Shown: piece by piece, positions 1 to 12,741 of the stretch
Numbering within the stretch: position 1 is the stretch's first letter
How the letters are laid out: the number at the start of each line of letters is the position of its first letter
Assembly (NCBI GenBank): GCA_028023455.1
Contig: JAQFVV010000276.1
Location: forward strand, 884,545 to 948,544
From: Epiperipatus broadwayi
Lineage: Eukaryota; Onychophora; Udeonychophora; Euonychophora; Peripatidae
Length of the DNA stretch: 64,000 nt
Direction of reading: 5' to 3'
Translations under genes and position numbers: made by a program
Notes under the pieces: generated by a model
Database searches by the model: none
Seen by the model: the letters and a program-made list of their open reading frames with translations, nothing else
Told to the model about the DNA's origin: nothing

Positions 1-1719
1 AAGATTTTACCAGCCCATTTAGAGGAAACTTGAAAACCATCTTTGCTTTAAATAAAATGCCTAATTAAATCCAAGACAGGATAATTGGAGAACATTTTTT
101 GACTCAAACAAGAAATTTCTATTCTTCATGGGAGCAGAACTTCATCTCCATTCATAGGAATTTATTTAGCAAATAAACAGTTTCCAGCAGACTCATCAAA
201 CTTTAATTAACATAATGGGATAAGAATTGTGACTTTTGTTTTATTATTTTGTCTATTGTAAATTTTATGTATTAATTTCATTTTCTACAAATGGAAGCTA
301 ATTTGTATAATTTTGGAGAAATTTTGTATGAGAGTAATAAGGGGGTGGGGGAATTAGATTTAAATATATATACTTTTTATCATCTTTAATTGTATAAAGA
401 ATAAAAAAATTAATAGTTTTGACCTCCCCATTTGACTGACATTTGACAACATATAGGAAATTAAAAGATAAGAAATTTTAATATTATCTCATAGTAAGCA
501 AAACAAAATGATAGATTTTTTTATTATTATTAATTAAGCTTACTTTTGTATTGCTTTTATAAATCAATGATTTATAATCATTGATTTATCTAGACAACAA
601 AGATTTTTTTGTTGTTGTTATGTTTGTATACATATTTTAAATTAGCCATCTAAAATCGAAATCACATATACATATTATAATTTTACATATTCATTGTTGT
701 AAATAATTAGTCAAGTACATGAACTTCTACCATGAGGTTTAGGGCCAGGATTTTATTTTTATTAATATCATTATAGATATCGATGTGGCAGAAATTCATC
801 TTTGAAAAAAATAAATTACATGTATCAGATTTAATTGTTATTCATACTTTATATTTTTTTGTTAGTCAATAAATGTTTATATAATTCGTTATTTTAATTT
901 GGTCTCTAACTCATCATTATTTCAATATCCACCATCAGCTTTAAAGTTCTTCATTATTCACATACCCGTTATAAACATTATTATCTTATTTAGTTTTACA
1001 CCTATTAATATTATTACTATGATAGAGGAAATACATATACATATTTTAGTCATTTATTATAACTTTTAATACATATATACTTATACTGCACATACATATT
1101 TTTTATATATCTTATGCTTAATTGATTTGTGATAATTAATTATCACCTATATAGAGGTGCAATAACTACTACTAGTGTGATCTCCTTCCCTGATAAGAGA
1201 GCTCAGGCAATTACTCCCTGAGTTTGAATACTGTCATATAACGTGGTTAGAAAGGGGTGAGAACTGGATGAACTGACACAAATTGTATCTAAGTTAATAA
1301 AAATAGGTAGAGCTAGTCTATTGGAAGTAGGTACAATCATAGCTAATGGCATATAGATAATAATTGCTATGACTTCAGAAAGAAGTTTGCTGTTAATGAA
1401 AGGAGACACTTTGATTTCTCTTGGAGACCTTAAAGAAACTTGAGCAGGGCAAATTTCCTAATGTCCACTCCATACATTCTTGTCACTGCAGCAATTAATA
1501 CAATGTGATTATTCATATAGTATATGAGCATAGATAGGCTGCTCACCAACATGCATTTGCCAATGTGGGTAAGTTTATTGGTTTTTTACCTTCAGAGTTT
1601 AAGATCAAGAAACACCATCATCTTTTTTTCTCACTTTCTTGATAAAGCAAAATGAATGTCTGTGTGAATAAAACATTTTTCTAATAGATATATACAATAA
1701 TGACAGACAAAAATAAATC
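1..1719. other. AT-rich DNA, no gene recognised
   Basis: No convincing coding region, RNA gene or repeat structure was recognised. A 68-codon minus-strand reading frame near 1203-1409 has no recognisable motif and looks fortuitous. The stretch from about 1140 to 1560 is somewhat less AT-rich than the rest and could be an old repeat, but nothing identifies it. Confidence 0.5.
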
Positions 1720-2045
1720 AGGGCCCTTTTTCCCAGGAGGCGGTAAAGTCATGAAGCCAAGATAGTGGTTCATGGCTGAAAGCAGAGGGTGCTAAGAATC
1801 CCCTGATTGCAGATACAGGCTGCCATTTGATGATGACTTTTTATTTAGATACTTACAACTGCAGATCATGTTCAAGTGAAGAAAGATTGCAAAAACTGGA
1901 AGAAGAATATATTAATTGGGACATTAAAGTTAGAAGAAAAGGTGAAGAGACAATTGATTTAAAAATTGGACATGTATTCTACCACAGAGGCACAAATATT
2001 GGAAGTAGAAGTAGGGTAGAATTCTTTTTTTATGGTGGTAACTAG
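1720..2045 (+). pseudogene. RTE-type LINE, 5' part of endonuclease (interrupted)
   Basis: The frame at 1827-2045 encodes a segment with residues like SSEERLQKLEEE, then RRKGEETIDLKIGHVFYHRG and GSRSRVEFF. This matches the N-terminal part of the AP-like endonuclease of RTE-clade non-LTR retrotransposons, where a 'VRRKGEE...L.SGH.FY.RG...GSR.GVGF' pattern is familiar. The frame stops where a second element begins at about 2046, and the same ORF resumes at about 3190 with the following endonuclease block (IIQIYAP). The two pieces therefore belong to one element. The true 5' end is uncertain; 1720 is a guess from a change in base composition. The copy is dead. Confidence 0.72.
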
Positions 2046-2047
2046 TT

Positions 2048-3189
2048 TCTTTGAGTTTTTTTTTTTTTTTTAAAAAAAAAGAATATAGACTTTATTTTAT
2101 ATAAAGTGTTACAAATGAATTTCTCTAGACAACAAAAAAAATCTAGTATAAATTTACATTTTTACTAATAACTTCCTGAATTTCTTGTATTAAGAACCAG
2201 TCCATGTGGATAGGTAGATTTCTTTGGGTACAAGAAGCTTATCTTTTTTTCGAATAGAATTAAATGTTTTTTTATTAAAAAGTTGTAAGTCCAATAGAGA
2301 ATTTGTTATAACTATAGGACATCTAAGTAACCATATTACGTGGTTAATAAATATGCATCTTCTAATATTGCAGAAATTACCCATTTTAATATTATGAATG
2401 ATATCAAAGAGTTCTGGATTGTGATTATTGAAATAATTTTGAATTATATATTTTGCTTCTCTTAGTCTAGAACAAGAAACAAGAATATGATCAAATGTTT
2501 CACTATCTTTTTTACACAAAATACATAAGGAATCAATCCTTTTAAATCCTCTATTTGAAACAAGGAAATCATTGGTAGGAAGTGAAGGTAGATTTATTTT
2601 AATGATACAATCAATATATTTAGGCATTAAATACCATTTTCTCATTTTATTAAAAAGATTGATATTAGTCATTTCAAGATAACTAGGAGGGCATATCAGC
2701 TGAGGATTTATCATTTTAAATGTGTCCCAATATGCATGCTTATTATTAAAAAAATTTATTTAAATCCATTTGTATATCAATAAGTGAGATGAGAAGTTGT
2801 AGCCAATTTTTTTTAATATTCGGGAGAGGCCTATCTGTGGGAATGATTGTGTCAATAATGTTTTGGTAATTAAATTCAATCTTGATGTAGTAGAATAAAT
2901 TAAGTATATTTTTAATTAATAATGTATTAATTGAATGTAAACCTAGGCCATTAAGTATTTTTGGATTTTGCATTTTACACATATTGATACAGACCACTTT
3001 TTTTTTCCAAAGGAGGCCAGAGCACAATGAGTTAATTTGTGAAGTAAATTTTTTAGTAGGGTTTAAAATCGGTAAATAATAATTAATTCTGCTGAAAACA
3101 AGAGAATTTAGTAAGAGAACTTTATCATTATAAATAAAAAATGGAAAAACAACATTGTAACAATTGATGGGGTATCTGACAGAATGCAA
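2048..3189 (-). mobile_element. 5'-truncated APE-type LINE nested in the RTE element
   Basis: The minus strand holds the last third of a LINE ORF2, followed by a short 3' UTR with an AATAAA signal near 2090 and an A/T homopolymer end near 2055-2080. It interrupts the plus-strand RTE endonuclease. Short near-identical flanks (AACTAGTT at the low-coordinate end, AATTAGTT at the high end) may be a diverged target-site duplication. The protein resembles the LINE family that fills 49-64 kb, but this copy has no (AAT)n tail, so it is a relative rather than the same subfamily. Confidence 0.7.
2190..3189 (-). pseudogene. LINE ORF2 C-terminus with CCHC zinc-finger (frameshifted)
   Basis: Two minus-strand frames (3189-2746 and 2714-2190) join into one protein if a frameshift in an A/T run near 2745 is allowed. 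The first part includes FSRINYYLPIL, GLLWKKK and NGLGLHSIN, all found at the same place in the copies at 60.5 and 56.0 kb. The second contains the zf-RVT-type finger CILCKKDSETFDHILVSC (C-x2-C...H...C). This is the region downstream of the reverse transcriptase, so the catalytic core is missing. The clade is not certain; zf-RVT fingers are typical of L1/Tx1-like elements but occur elsewhere. Confidence 0.75.
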
Positions 3190-5799
3190 AATTAGTTATT
3201 CAACTTAATAGCAGATACCAAATGCAGATAATTCAGATTTATGCCCCAATAAGTTCTCATGGTAATAAAGTAGAAGAATATTTTTATATTGATGTACAAA
3301 AGACTTTTGATCAGACTAAACAACATTCTAAAATTGTTATGGGAGACTTTAATACTAGAATTGGTAAACAAATAAAAGATGAAAATGATGTACGTAAATT
3401 TGGTTATGGTAATAGAAATGAGAGAGGACATACACTTGTGGAATTTGCAGAAAAATAAAATCTTTCTATTAAGAATTCTTTTTTTTTTAGAAAAATATTG
3501 AAAGAAAATGGACATGGAAGCACACAAATGAAGATATAGCAGAATTGGACTATATTTTGACTAAACAGAAAATATGTACTTCAAGATTGTAATGTTCTTA
3601 ATAAATTCAATGCAGCAAATGGTCATCAATTAGTAAGACACATGCTAATACAAAATTAGAGAGACAAAAATTATTAAGAAAAACAATATTTACAGTTGAT
3701 ATTCCTACTCTTCAGAAACATTCCAATAAATTTAAATTAGAACTTGCAAATCGGTTTCAAGTATTAATAGATTTTGAATATGATTCCGATTTGAATGAAA
3801 TTAATAAGAAAATCACTGATACACTTTTAAAAACTGCGACAAAGGTAGCTGGTAGAAAAAAGCAGCAATTAACCAATAAAATTTCTACTGAAACTAGAAA
3901 ATTTATGGAGAAAAAAAGAAATATGAAGGTATATAAAAATGATGCATTAAAAAGGATTAAATATCTCTAATTTTGTAAACTGGCGCAAAAAAAAAGAGTT
4001 GATAATGATATAAGAATGTATAATTGTGAATTAGCAAGGGAATCTATAGAAGAAAATAATAATCTCAAGAGTGTAACACAACATTTTAGCAGTGGTAGAA
4101 AACTTAAATCTGCAATAAGAAAAAAAGATGGAACTAGTACTAAAAAGAGAGATGACATCATGAAATGGGTGGAAGAGTTCTATCAAGAATTATATAGTAA
4201 TAAAGAACAAGTACCTCCTACATCTATTATATTTTTTGAATTGCCAAGAATTTTAAATGAAGAAGTGAGACATGCAATTAAATTTATAAAAAAAGGAGAA
4301 GATACAGGTAATGATGGGGTTATAATTGATATATTAAATAAAGCAGGTGAAGAAACAGCAAAAAAAATTGGCAACGTTATATAAAAATGTCTAAATAATA
4401 AAGATGTATCACATGATTGGAAGAATTCAGTATTAATATAAATATTTTTAAAAGGTGATAAAGAAGATATTAGAAATTATAGACTTATCAGTCTATCAGT
4501 TTCATATAAAATTTTTACCAAGATAATTACAACTCGTCTGCAGAGAACATTGGATTTCAACCAACCAAAAGAGCAAGCTGGATTTAAAAGTGGTTTTAGT
4601 CCAGTAGATCATATTCAAATATTAAGAGAAGTTATAGAAAGTTCCAATGAATATGAGTGTCCATTATACTTTGGATTTGTAGATTATGAAAAGTCATTTG
4701 ATTCTATAAGCATTTCTTCAATGATTAAAGCATTGGATCATCAAGGTGTAGATCCAGGATATTGTCATATTTTGAAGAATATTTATAAAAATGTAATAGC
4801 AACAATTAGATTATATAATGATACTAGGAAAGTTAACATAGAAAAGAGTATAAGACAGGGTGACTCCATATCTTCAATTTTTATTACAGCAGTGCTGAAA
4901 GAAGTAATTTGTGGATTAAAATAAGAAACTAAAGGAGTAAAAATAAATGGAGATTATAATAAGAAACTAAAGGAGTAAAAATAAATGGAGATTATTTATG
5001 TTATTTAAATTTTGCAGTTGATGTAGTTTTTTTTTTTTTTTTTTTGCAAATACCACTTAAGAGCTTCAAGAAATATTGCAAAACTGATCAGATGAAGGTA
5101 AGAAAGTAGGATTAAAGGTAAATGTTAAAAAGACTAAAGTAATGTGTTCAATGTATTTTCTCAAAAGATGAAAAAATAAAGATTTAGTATGATGAATTAG
5201 AAGTTAATAAATACAAATACTTTGGTCAGATTATTACTACAGATGGAAACATAAGGGATTAAATTAATCATAGCATTAAACTTGGTTAAAGTACTTTTGG
5301 TAGATACAACTTAATACTAAAAGGGAATATGCCTATGTATATGAAAAGATATGCTTTTTAAAAATGGGTCTTACTAGTATTTACTTATGGATCTGCAATT
5401 TGTTCACTTAATAGAAGAGCACTACAGAGATTTTAGACCACTCAAAGAAGTATAAAGAGTTGCATATTAGGAGTAACAAGAAGAGATTGAAAACACAATA
5501 TATGGGTCAGAGAGCAAACTGGTGTTACTGACATTGTTGAAAGAATTAAAAGGCTGAAATGGTGTTAACTGGATATATTGTTAGAAGAGAGATAATAGAT
5601 GGACAATTGAAATTTTAAACAGCATTCCAAGAGATTATAAAAAACTCAGAAAGAGACTACATGTTAGATGGATGGGTGAAATAAAAGAGTATGCAGGGGT
5701 TATGAGGAGAGGCTAGTGATCAGAGGAGGTGGATTGAACTTGGAGAGACCTTCATCTTGTAGTGGATTGCTAATGTTGACAATGATGATGATGATGACC
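3190..5799 (+). pseudogene. RTE-type LINE: endonuclease 3' part, reverse transcriptase, tail
   Basis: This continues the element of 1.7-2.05 kb. Endonuclease blocks include IIQIYAPISSHGN and VMGDFNTRIGK (3222-3458). A linker and RT follow in frames 4016-4384 and 4550-4924: GNDGVIIDILNKAG, EQAGFKSGFSPVDHI, FGFVDYEKSFDSI (first RT aspartate) and SIRQGDSISS. The catalytic box at about 5011-5028 reads FAVDVV instead of FADDIV, so the central D is lost, and a T-run follows. The C-terminal part is recognisable to about 5750 (RWMGEIKEYAG). The element ends in a (GAT)n tail at 5778-5798, typical of RTE. Many stops and frameshifts show an inactive copy. Confidence 0.85.
4920..4995 (+). repeat. 38-bp perfect tandem duplication inside RTE
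   Basis: A 38-bp unit beginning AATAAGAAACTAAAGG occurs twice in succession. The homologous place in the RTE fragment at 14.5 kb has it once, so this is a private duplication of the dead copy. Confidence 0.85.
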
Positions 5800-8700
5800 T
5801 ATGCTATAAACTGCTAAAAAATCATGCTTCTCCCTCTGTAAAAAATGGATGCTCTAAGCAATAGTTTACATAAAATTAAATACCATCCACTGATATTCCA
5901 CCATTTTCCTATTCTGATTTTTCTATGAGTATGAGGACACAATATTACCTTGAAAGTACTAAACTAACTTATTGTTATTTTGCTCAGCTTCTCTATTGCT
6001 GCTTCCCAACAAGCTTAACTTTTTATTTATAATTTTCTGATTTTTTAAAAAAAAATGATAAAAATAGAAGTTAATTAGTTAATGAATAGTATAATATAAT
6101 ATTATGTAGTATTGTAATAATTATTAAATATTTATAAGATTATGTGTAAATATTTCAATAGTATATGTTAATTAGTTTAGTAAGAGATGAAAGAAAGACA
6201 GTAAGTTTACTTCAAGGATATATAAGAATAGTTGTTTTTAGTTAATAAATAATATTAAATGTATTATTAAGTAATTAATACTTAATTCATTTTTTAATGT
6301 ATAACCTATAATAATTTGATATTATAAATAAATTAGAATAAATAGTATCTAATTAGTTTAAAATAATCTGTAAGTTTTATTAAACAGTGTAATAATATTT
6401 AAAGGTGTAATTTAAATTAGCTTTTAACTTATAAAGTTATTTTAAATTTAATATGGATTAGTATTTTTATTTTATAGTTAATTTAAATAAATTGTAAGTA
6501 GTTAGTAGAGTTCATATTTGTAGGTCATCCTCATGTGTGAATGTATATGCATGCATGGAAGACATGTGAACATAGGAATAAATAATAATTTAATTGTAAT
6601 ATTGATTTAAAACAAATGAATGAATAAAATTATTAAAATTTAAATATCTAAAAGTTTGATAAATAAAAATAATTATATTTTTATATCTATTTTATTTTAT
6701 GTAATAAAATATTGTTTAAAAAATGTTACATAAAATGGTTAATAATTAATCTTCAATTTTCCCATTAACAACCATGTGGGTTCAGATAAATAAATCAATT
6801 GCATCAGTAATCAATTTCAGCTGATCTGTCAAAAGTATTAAAATTAAATATAAAATTTGATTGTTTTTAATAGGGGTTGATTATTCGGTGGAGTAAAGAA
6901 ATTATTAGATATAAATAGGTGTATGGAAGAGTCTAAGAGATCTGGTGTCTGTGTGTGGTTTAATCCTGAACTTCTCTTAAAGATAAAAATAAAAAAGTTG
7001 TAATTTTCTTTAAAAGTTATTATTTTGTTAAAAGTAAAGTATGTTTAAAAAAATATTTTTAAATTGTTCTACATTCATGAATGGCTGAATTAAAAAAGAT
7101 AACTATTTTTTGATATTCAACTTTCAGTCGAAGATTTTGAAACCATAGTAACAAAAATGTTTAAAGGAAGTTATGCATTTCTTATCTTATTTACATGTTG
7201 CATGCCTTTTCTCTATTGGAAACTAGAATTAAGATATAAATTGTCAGTGTTTACATGGCTAATTACCTATATCGTGCTGAACTATTTTAGCTGGAGAATG
7301 CTCAGTATTTATCCAATTAAGTTAAAATATAAGCAAATATAATTGAAAGACATTATAGTGAAGTGTATTATAGTTTAAAATGCATCAATCTCTTTGTGAT
7401 AAAATTATTTAAAGCTGTCATTAAGTCTGACTTTATTCTTGATACTTAATATTGACTCTAAAATAGACTCACATTTAATAATGCATATTTCTAATATAAT
7501 TTAGAAGAGAGAAATATACTGCACTAAACTAGGAAAAATAAAGTTTATCTGCTAAGCATTAGTATAATTTTTATTAACTTTGCCTAGTGTTCAACTACAA
7601 TGTATTGAATATGAGATATTAATTATCTTATCCCAAAAAACAGTTGAACAAAATATTGTAGACTACAATTAATTAATGATGAGTTTTCAAATGATAGTAT
7701 ATCTTAAAAGTTTATTGCTTATGCTTTGACCTGAAATGAAAATAGCTTATTTTAGCCAAGTGAAAAACAGATAAAAAAAAACTTTAAAAAAAATAATTCC
7801 TATCTTATGCTAAGTAGTGGAAAGAGAAAGTTATTTAGAAATAGGATTTCAAAATGTTGTATGAGAACTAATTAAAAAAAGTATTTATAAAAAAAAAAGG
7901 AAATGCATTCTTTTAAAAGAGAAAATGGAAATAAAAATCAGAAAGTAATATTATTATGAATTTAAACCGGGGATGCTATAAAATATTATCAGCTGAAGAA
8001 TTTGTTTTTCCAATGCCGGCCTATCTTATTATTTTACAGTTTTAATATTTATTATATCTTTAAAGGAAGAAATTAATATGTCTTTGAAGAACTATTAAAA
8101 ACATGTTTCATTTTTATTAGCAATCATTGTCATACTTATGAAAATTTTGACTAGGAGCTTCGAATACCGTCAAATAAATTATTTTTCAGGAAATTATCTA
8201 CCTATCTGGAACAGAAAGCCAGTACAGAGCTGAAACTATGAACTTAAGTTACTGTAATATTTTTTTATTATTGTCTGTATTTTATTGGTTTTAAAAAAAA
8301 ATAAAGAAACCAGAAAAATATTTATGCTATATATTTTGTTTTAAAATATGTGTAACATTATTAGCATAAATATACCAGGTAAACTAATGTAAAAATTTTA
8401 AATTTAATGGGTTATAGAATAAGTAGATTGATATTCTTCTATTTTCAAGTAAATTATATACTATTATTTATGTTTATTAAGCATATTACAAATTAAGTTT
8501 ATTTGATAATTTCATTCCCAGAGATTTAAATATTACAGTCTTATTTTATTATACGTGGGATGTTTCACTCAGTTTTATTCTAATTCAGCCAAAGAGGTTT
8601 ATCAGAGAGTTTCCATTTGTTTGTTTTATGAATGCTACATTATTAATAACTGCAAATAATTTTATATGCATTAAGAATTAACATTCTTGCATTTTAATTT

Positions 8701-11239
8701 GCAATCTTTTAAAGTTCACGAGTCACAATATTTTTTAGTATTTAATATTTTATTATGTGTGCATTGTGCCTTTGCCAAGAATTTTATATGCATTTAATTT
8801 TAAAGTATTTTTCTTAGTAGTCGGTTGACTCAAATTTGCTTTGTTGGTTCTTGCATTGAATATATGTGTTGTTATTTTAAATTTCTTAATGATAACTTAG
8901 TTAATTCATGTGAAGAATATATATCTTGTTATTAGTTAGTATTTGTTAACCTTATAGAGTTAGGCTTTGTTAACTATTTTGAGTATGAGATATGGAGCAG
9001 ACAAGGTCCTCCATCATTATTGTATTGCTTTTCAATGAATTGATAGTGCTTATGCCCATAGAGGGTTTTTGTATATCTTATAGTTGTATTTTTCTAGTGA
9101 TGATTATCATATTTATTAGCATTGGAATCCCATGAGAGAGGATCATGCTTTCTTGGTGCATCTTTCCTGTTCCTGATGCACTGTAGACAAGGTCCAGGCA
9201 TCCTATTTTCTGCCTCAAAGTTTGGTATATTTGAAAGCCACCACATTCTTATCCAGCTCTGCAGAGCATATGTGTTCTTATATTTTGGCCTATCATTCAT
9301 GATGAATTAATGCTAAATTCCACCACAGTAGGTGATGTTGCATTTTGTTTTAAGTTTGTTATGACAAGATATGCTTGTTTGAGGAACTTTGTTTCTTCAG
9401 GTAGTGGTAGCTATTTTAAGGCTCATAGGTATATCAATGTTTGAATTGTGTTGCTATGATAGTTTTATCATGCACAAGCCAACCAAAAATAATCTATGTT
9501 TATTTTAAGTATGTTAAATTATGCATATGGTATAAGAGACAATTCACACATACTAATTTTAATATGTTCATCCAGATTTTTCACTGCTGGATTTGTAAGT
9601 TTTTAGGTCTTTAATTTTAACACACATTCAGGATAATATTTTATGTGGACAAAATTTATTAAAAAAAATGTATGAATGACCTCTGATGAATGAGTGGCCC
9701 ATATATTTAATTTAATTTAAAGTTAGCTAAAAGATTTGCTTAATCATATCACTAGCTATAATATTAGTGATGTCAGTATAACTGGTGATAATATTTTTAA
9801 ATATATGCTAAGTATGCTTATTCCAGCTTAGCATTTGTTAAGCTCAGGATTATAATTTTAAGCTTCTTATGTATTATTCTGATTGTTACATAACACTACC
9901 GTATTGTTAATATGCTAATAATTATAATAAAGAAATAGAATTGTTATTATTAAACTCAATTTATTTTAATTTAAGTTTTAAAGATTTGAAATCTCTGATT
10001 GTTTTAAAAGGGATTAGAATTTGGTATTAAATAGCCTTTGTTTGCTATTATAGGTATTCATTATTTAGTATTTTGTTTATTAAAACAACCCATTTAAAAG
10101 AATCTAGGATAGGTATTCAGTAATTGAAGCTAAAGAAATTGTTCATATTATTTTTATTTATTTTTTTTGTAAGCCAAAATAAAATTTTAAACAGAGTCAA
10201 AATATTTGTAATAATAAGATTCCAACACCATGTTGGCAATGCTTGTAGTAAAATTGATTGTAAATATTTTCTTTTCATTGTTTTAAATAATAAACCTTAA
10301 TATTATTATTTTAGAAGTTTTGTTTCTATTTGCTTTACTTTTGTATGAAAATATTAAAGCTTGAGTTTCACAGTTCATAAAAATTTTCAATTCAAAAGTT
10401 CACAAACATATTATAAAGTTTATAAAATATATTTTGATACTGGTTTGAATTATAAAGCCATGCCAATTTAAGTGATTCTCAGATTGAATCACAGTAACAG
10501 ATAATTACATTCTATCAGATACTTAATTAAATGCACATTTATAATTGATTTTGAATTATCATTATATCTTCTCAGATTGAAGATTCTGCAATATAAAATG
10601 TAGAAAATTAATGCCTCAGAAGAGTATTTATTATTATTTTAAAAGCTGCACATTATCTGACATTAGCTGCACATTGTTTATCATCATCCTTATTTTAGAA
10701 TTTTATAATCCATTTGCATTTGAGGTCTTAAGTAGGTTGTCTGTGAGTATGAGTACCCTTGCCCTTTCCTTGCTCGAGTAATATCTTGGGTAATAGGTCT
10801 TTATTATTGTAAATTTAAATTGATTTATTAAATTAATATTTGTTTATTATTCCATGTTTGAACAATAAGGTAGTTATTTTATGGTCGGCCAAGATATCAC
10901 TCACTTGTTTATTTATCTTAGCAATTCTTTAGTAGGCAACTTAATTTAATCTTTTATTTTGCACAAGAGTTTTAGTTTTAAAACCCCTGAGATTGTTTGC
11001 TTTTGTTGCCCTATTAGTTTACATTTAATGTGATAGTCCTTCCAATCAAAGTATCATTTATTCTGATTCAGAGAGTGTGATTTGATGGTAGGCTGATTCT
11101 AATAACTATTGTCTAATGATTTTAAAATTTATCTTTGTATTGCTTATTGGTAAATCATTAATATGCCATAGTAGTTATATTTGCCTTAGTATTGGATTTG
11201 GTTTCTATCCGATCATACATTTCTGGATTATCCTCTCTT
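5800..11239. other. AT-rich DNA, no gene recognised
   Basis: About 5.4 kb of AT-rich sequence with many homopolymer runs. The short frames at 7157-7342 (61 codons) and 9094-9310 (both strands) have no recognised motif. The stretch 9040-9310 is locally richer in G+C and may be a remnant of an unidentified repeat. Nothing else could be supported. Confidence 0.5.
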
Positions 11240-11925
11240 TCTTTAAATTTATTGTAACCCCACTGAGCCGAGTCATTAAGAGTCTCTACTTCTAATAGTT
11301 TCACACTGTCTTATAATCTCTTCACTTTCGTTTCTGTTTCATCTTCATCATCATTTCTGTTCTACTAATAGTTCACTCTCTGTCTTCTTCATTATCATTT
11401 CACTCTTATTTCTCATCTTCAGTCTCTACTAATAGTTCACTTTCATCTCTTCTTTACACTTCTTTCTCTATTTATAATAGTTTACTCTCTTCATCCTTCA
11501 TCTTCTTTCATCTCTCTCTTTTATCTTCACTATCTTATCTTTTTCTCTCTTCCTATTATCATCAGTCTCTCTACTAAATATAATTTCTTTTCATCTCTCT
11601 CTTCTCTCTCTTGCTTCCTCATCCCATTTTCATTTTTTCTCTTATTTCTCATCTTTTCCTCTACTAATAGTTTTCTCCCTCTTCTTCATCTTTCACTCTC
11701 TTATCATCATTTCATCTTTATCTCTCATCATTTCTATAGTGTGTCTTCATCTTCATCATCATTTTTCAGTCATTTCATCATCATCTCTCTATTCATCTTT
11801 ATCTTCTACTTTATTCCCATCCTGTCTTATCTATTTTTTCTCTTCTCTTTCTTCCATCATGTTTCTCTCTCTTCCTACTTCTTTCCTTTTCTTTTCTTCA
11901 CCCCCTCCTCCATTTTCTTTGGTTA
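11240..11925 (+). repeat. polypyrimidine (T/C-rich) tract with internal repeats
   Basis: Nearly 700 bp of the plus strand are dominated by T and C, built from short recurring words such as TCTACTAATAGTT, CTCTCT and TCATCTTC. The phrase 'TCTACTAATAGTT' recurs irregularly (near 11287, 11363, 11428, 11642), suggesting a diverged minisatellite. It ends in a (TA)n run at about 11927-11950. The serine- and phenylalanine-rich frames across it are a by-product of composition. Confidence 0.75.
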
Positions 11926-11948
11926 CTATATATATATATATATATATA

Positions 11949-12620
11949 TTTCAATACCATCTGCGTTTGTAGAAATAAAATATTATTTACATATATTGCT
12001 GCAAGTTATAACATCTAAAAACTACTGCATAGTAAATTGAAAGATTTCACACTGTATGTTTATAATTACAACTCAGTGAGTTAAGTGTGAAGATATTTAA
12101 GATTCGCGCTTGCAGATCTAAGTACTTTGGACTGGCTTGGATATATAGACAGACAAGTAAAGAAGAGAGTGGAACCGCTCTTTTCTTGTTAAATTTTCTG
12201 TCCCAGTATTTGCAATCTGATTGGCTAAACACTTGAGAGGTTTGCATTCTCTCAGTTTGATTTCAATACCATCTGTGTTAGTAGAAATAAAATATTATTT
12301 ACATATATTGCTGCAAGTTATAACATCTAAAAACTACTGTGTAGTAAATTGAAAGATTTCACACTATATGTTTATAATTAGAACTCAGTGAGTTAAGTGT
12401 GAAGATATTTAAGATTCATGCTTGCAGATCTAAGTACTTTGGACTGGCTTGGATATATAGACAGACAAGTAAAGAAGAGAGTGGAACCACTCTTTTCTTG
12501 TTAAATTCTCTGTCCCAGTATTTGCAATCTAATTGGCTAAACGCTTGAGAGGTTTGCACTCTCTCAGTTTGATTTCAATACTGTCTGTGTTTGTAGAAAT
12601 AAAATATTATTTATATATAT
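11949..12620 (+). repeat. 312-bp tandem repeat, two full units plus a partial third
   Basis: Units start at 11949, 12261 and 12573 with the phrase TTTCAATACCATCTGYGTT; the spacing is 312 bp both times. The full units differ at only a few positions. The third copy breaks off after about 45 bp and runs straight into the inverted repeat of the Penelope-like element at 12613. The first part of the unit ends in AAATAAAATATTATTTA. The position just upstream of a PLE suggests that the units could be PLE pseudo-LTR or leader sequence, but no coding motif proves this. Confidence 0.85.
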
Positions 12621-12675
12621 ATAATAATTCAAACAAATATATTTAACACAGTATTCAAAATTAAATAATATATTA
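12613..12675 (+). repeat. left ~62-bp terminal inverted repeat of PLE 1
   Basis: It contains ATTCAAACAAATATATTTA and TATTCAAAATTAAATAATA. The reverse complement lies at 13690-13750 with almost no mismatch. The pair encloses the RT-C/GIY-YIG coding remnant. Confidence 0.9.
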
Positions 12676-12741
12676 TGTGCACGTAATGAAATAATAGTTG
12701 AGTTGTTTAGTGAGTTAAATATGATTAATAATGTAAAATGA

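Noticed and set aside
7157-7342. 61-codon ORF with hydrophobic segments
   Set aside because: Length is expected by chance in this composition; no acceptor site, no conserved motif recognised.
9094-9310. Overlapping 62-68 codon ORFs on both strands in a less AT-rich patch
   Set aside because: The minus-strand peptide has two cysteines (CLQC) but no complete zinc motif, and no family was recognised.
11739-12040. Two overlapping plus-strand frames of 77 and 99 codons
   Set aside because: Composition (S, F, H) follows from the polypyrimidine tract; no start context or motif.
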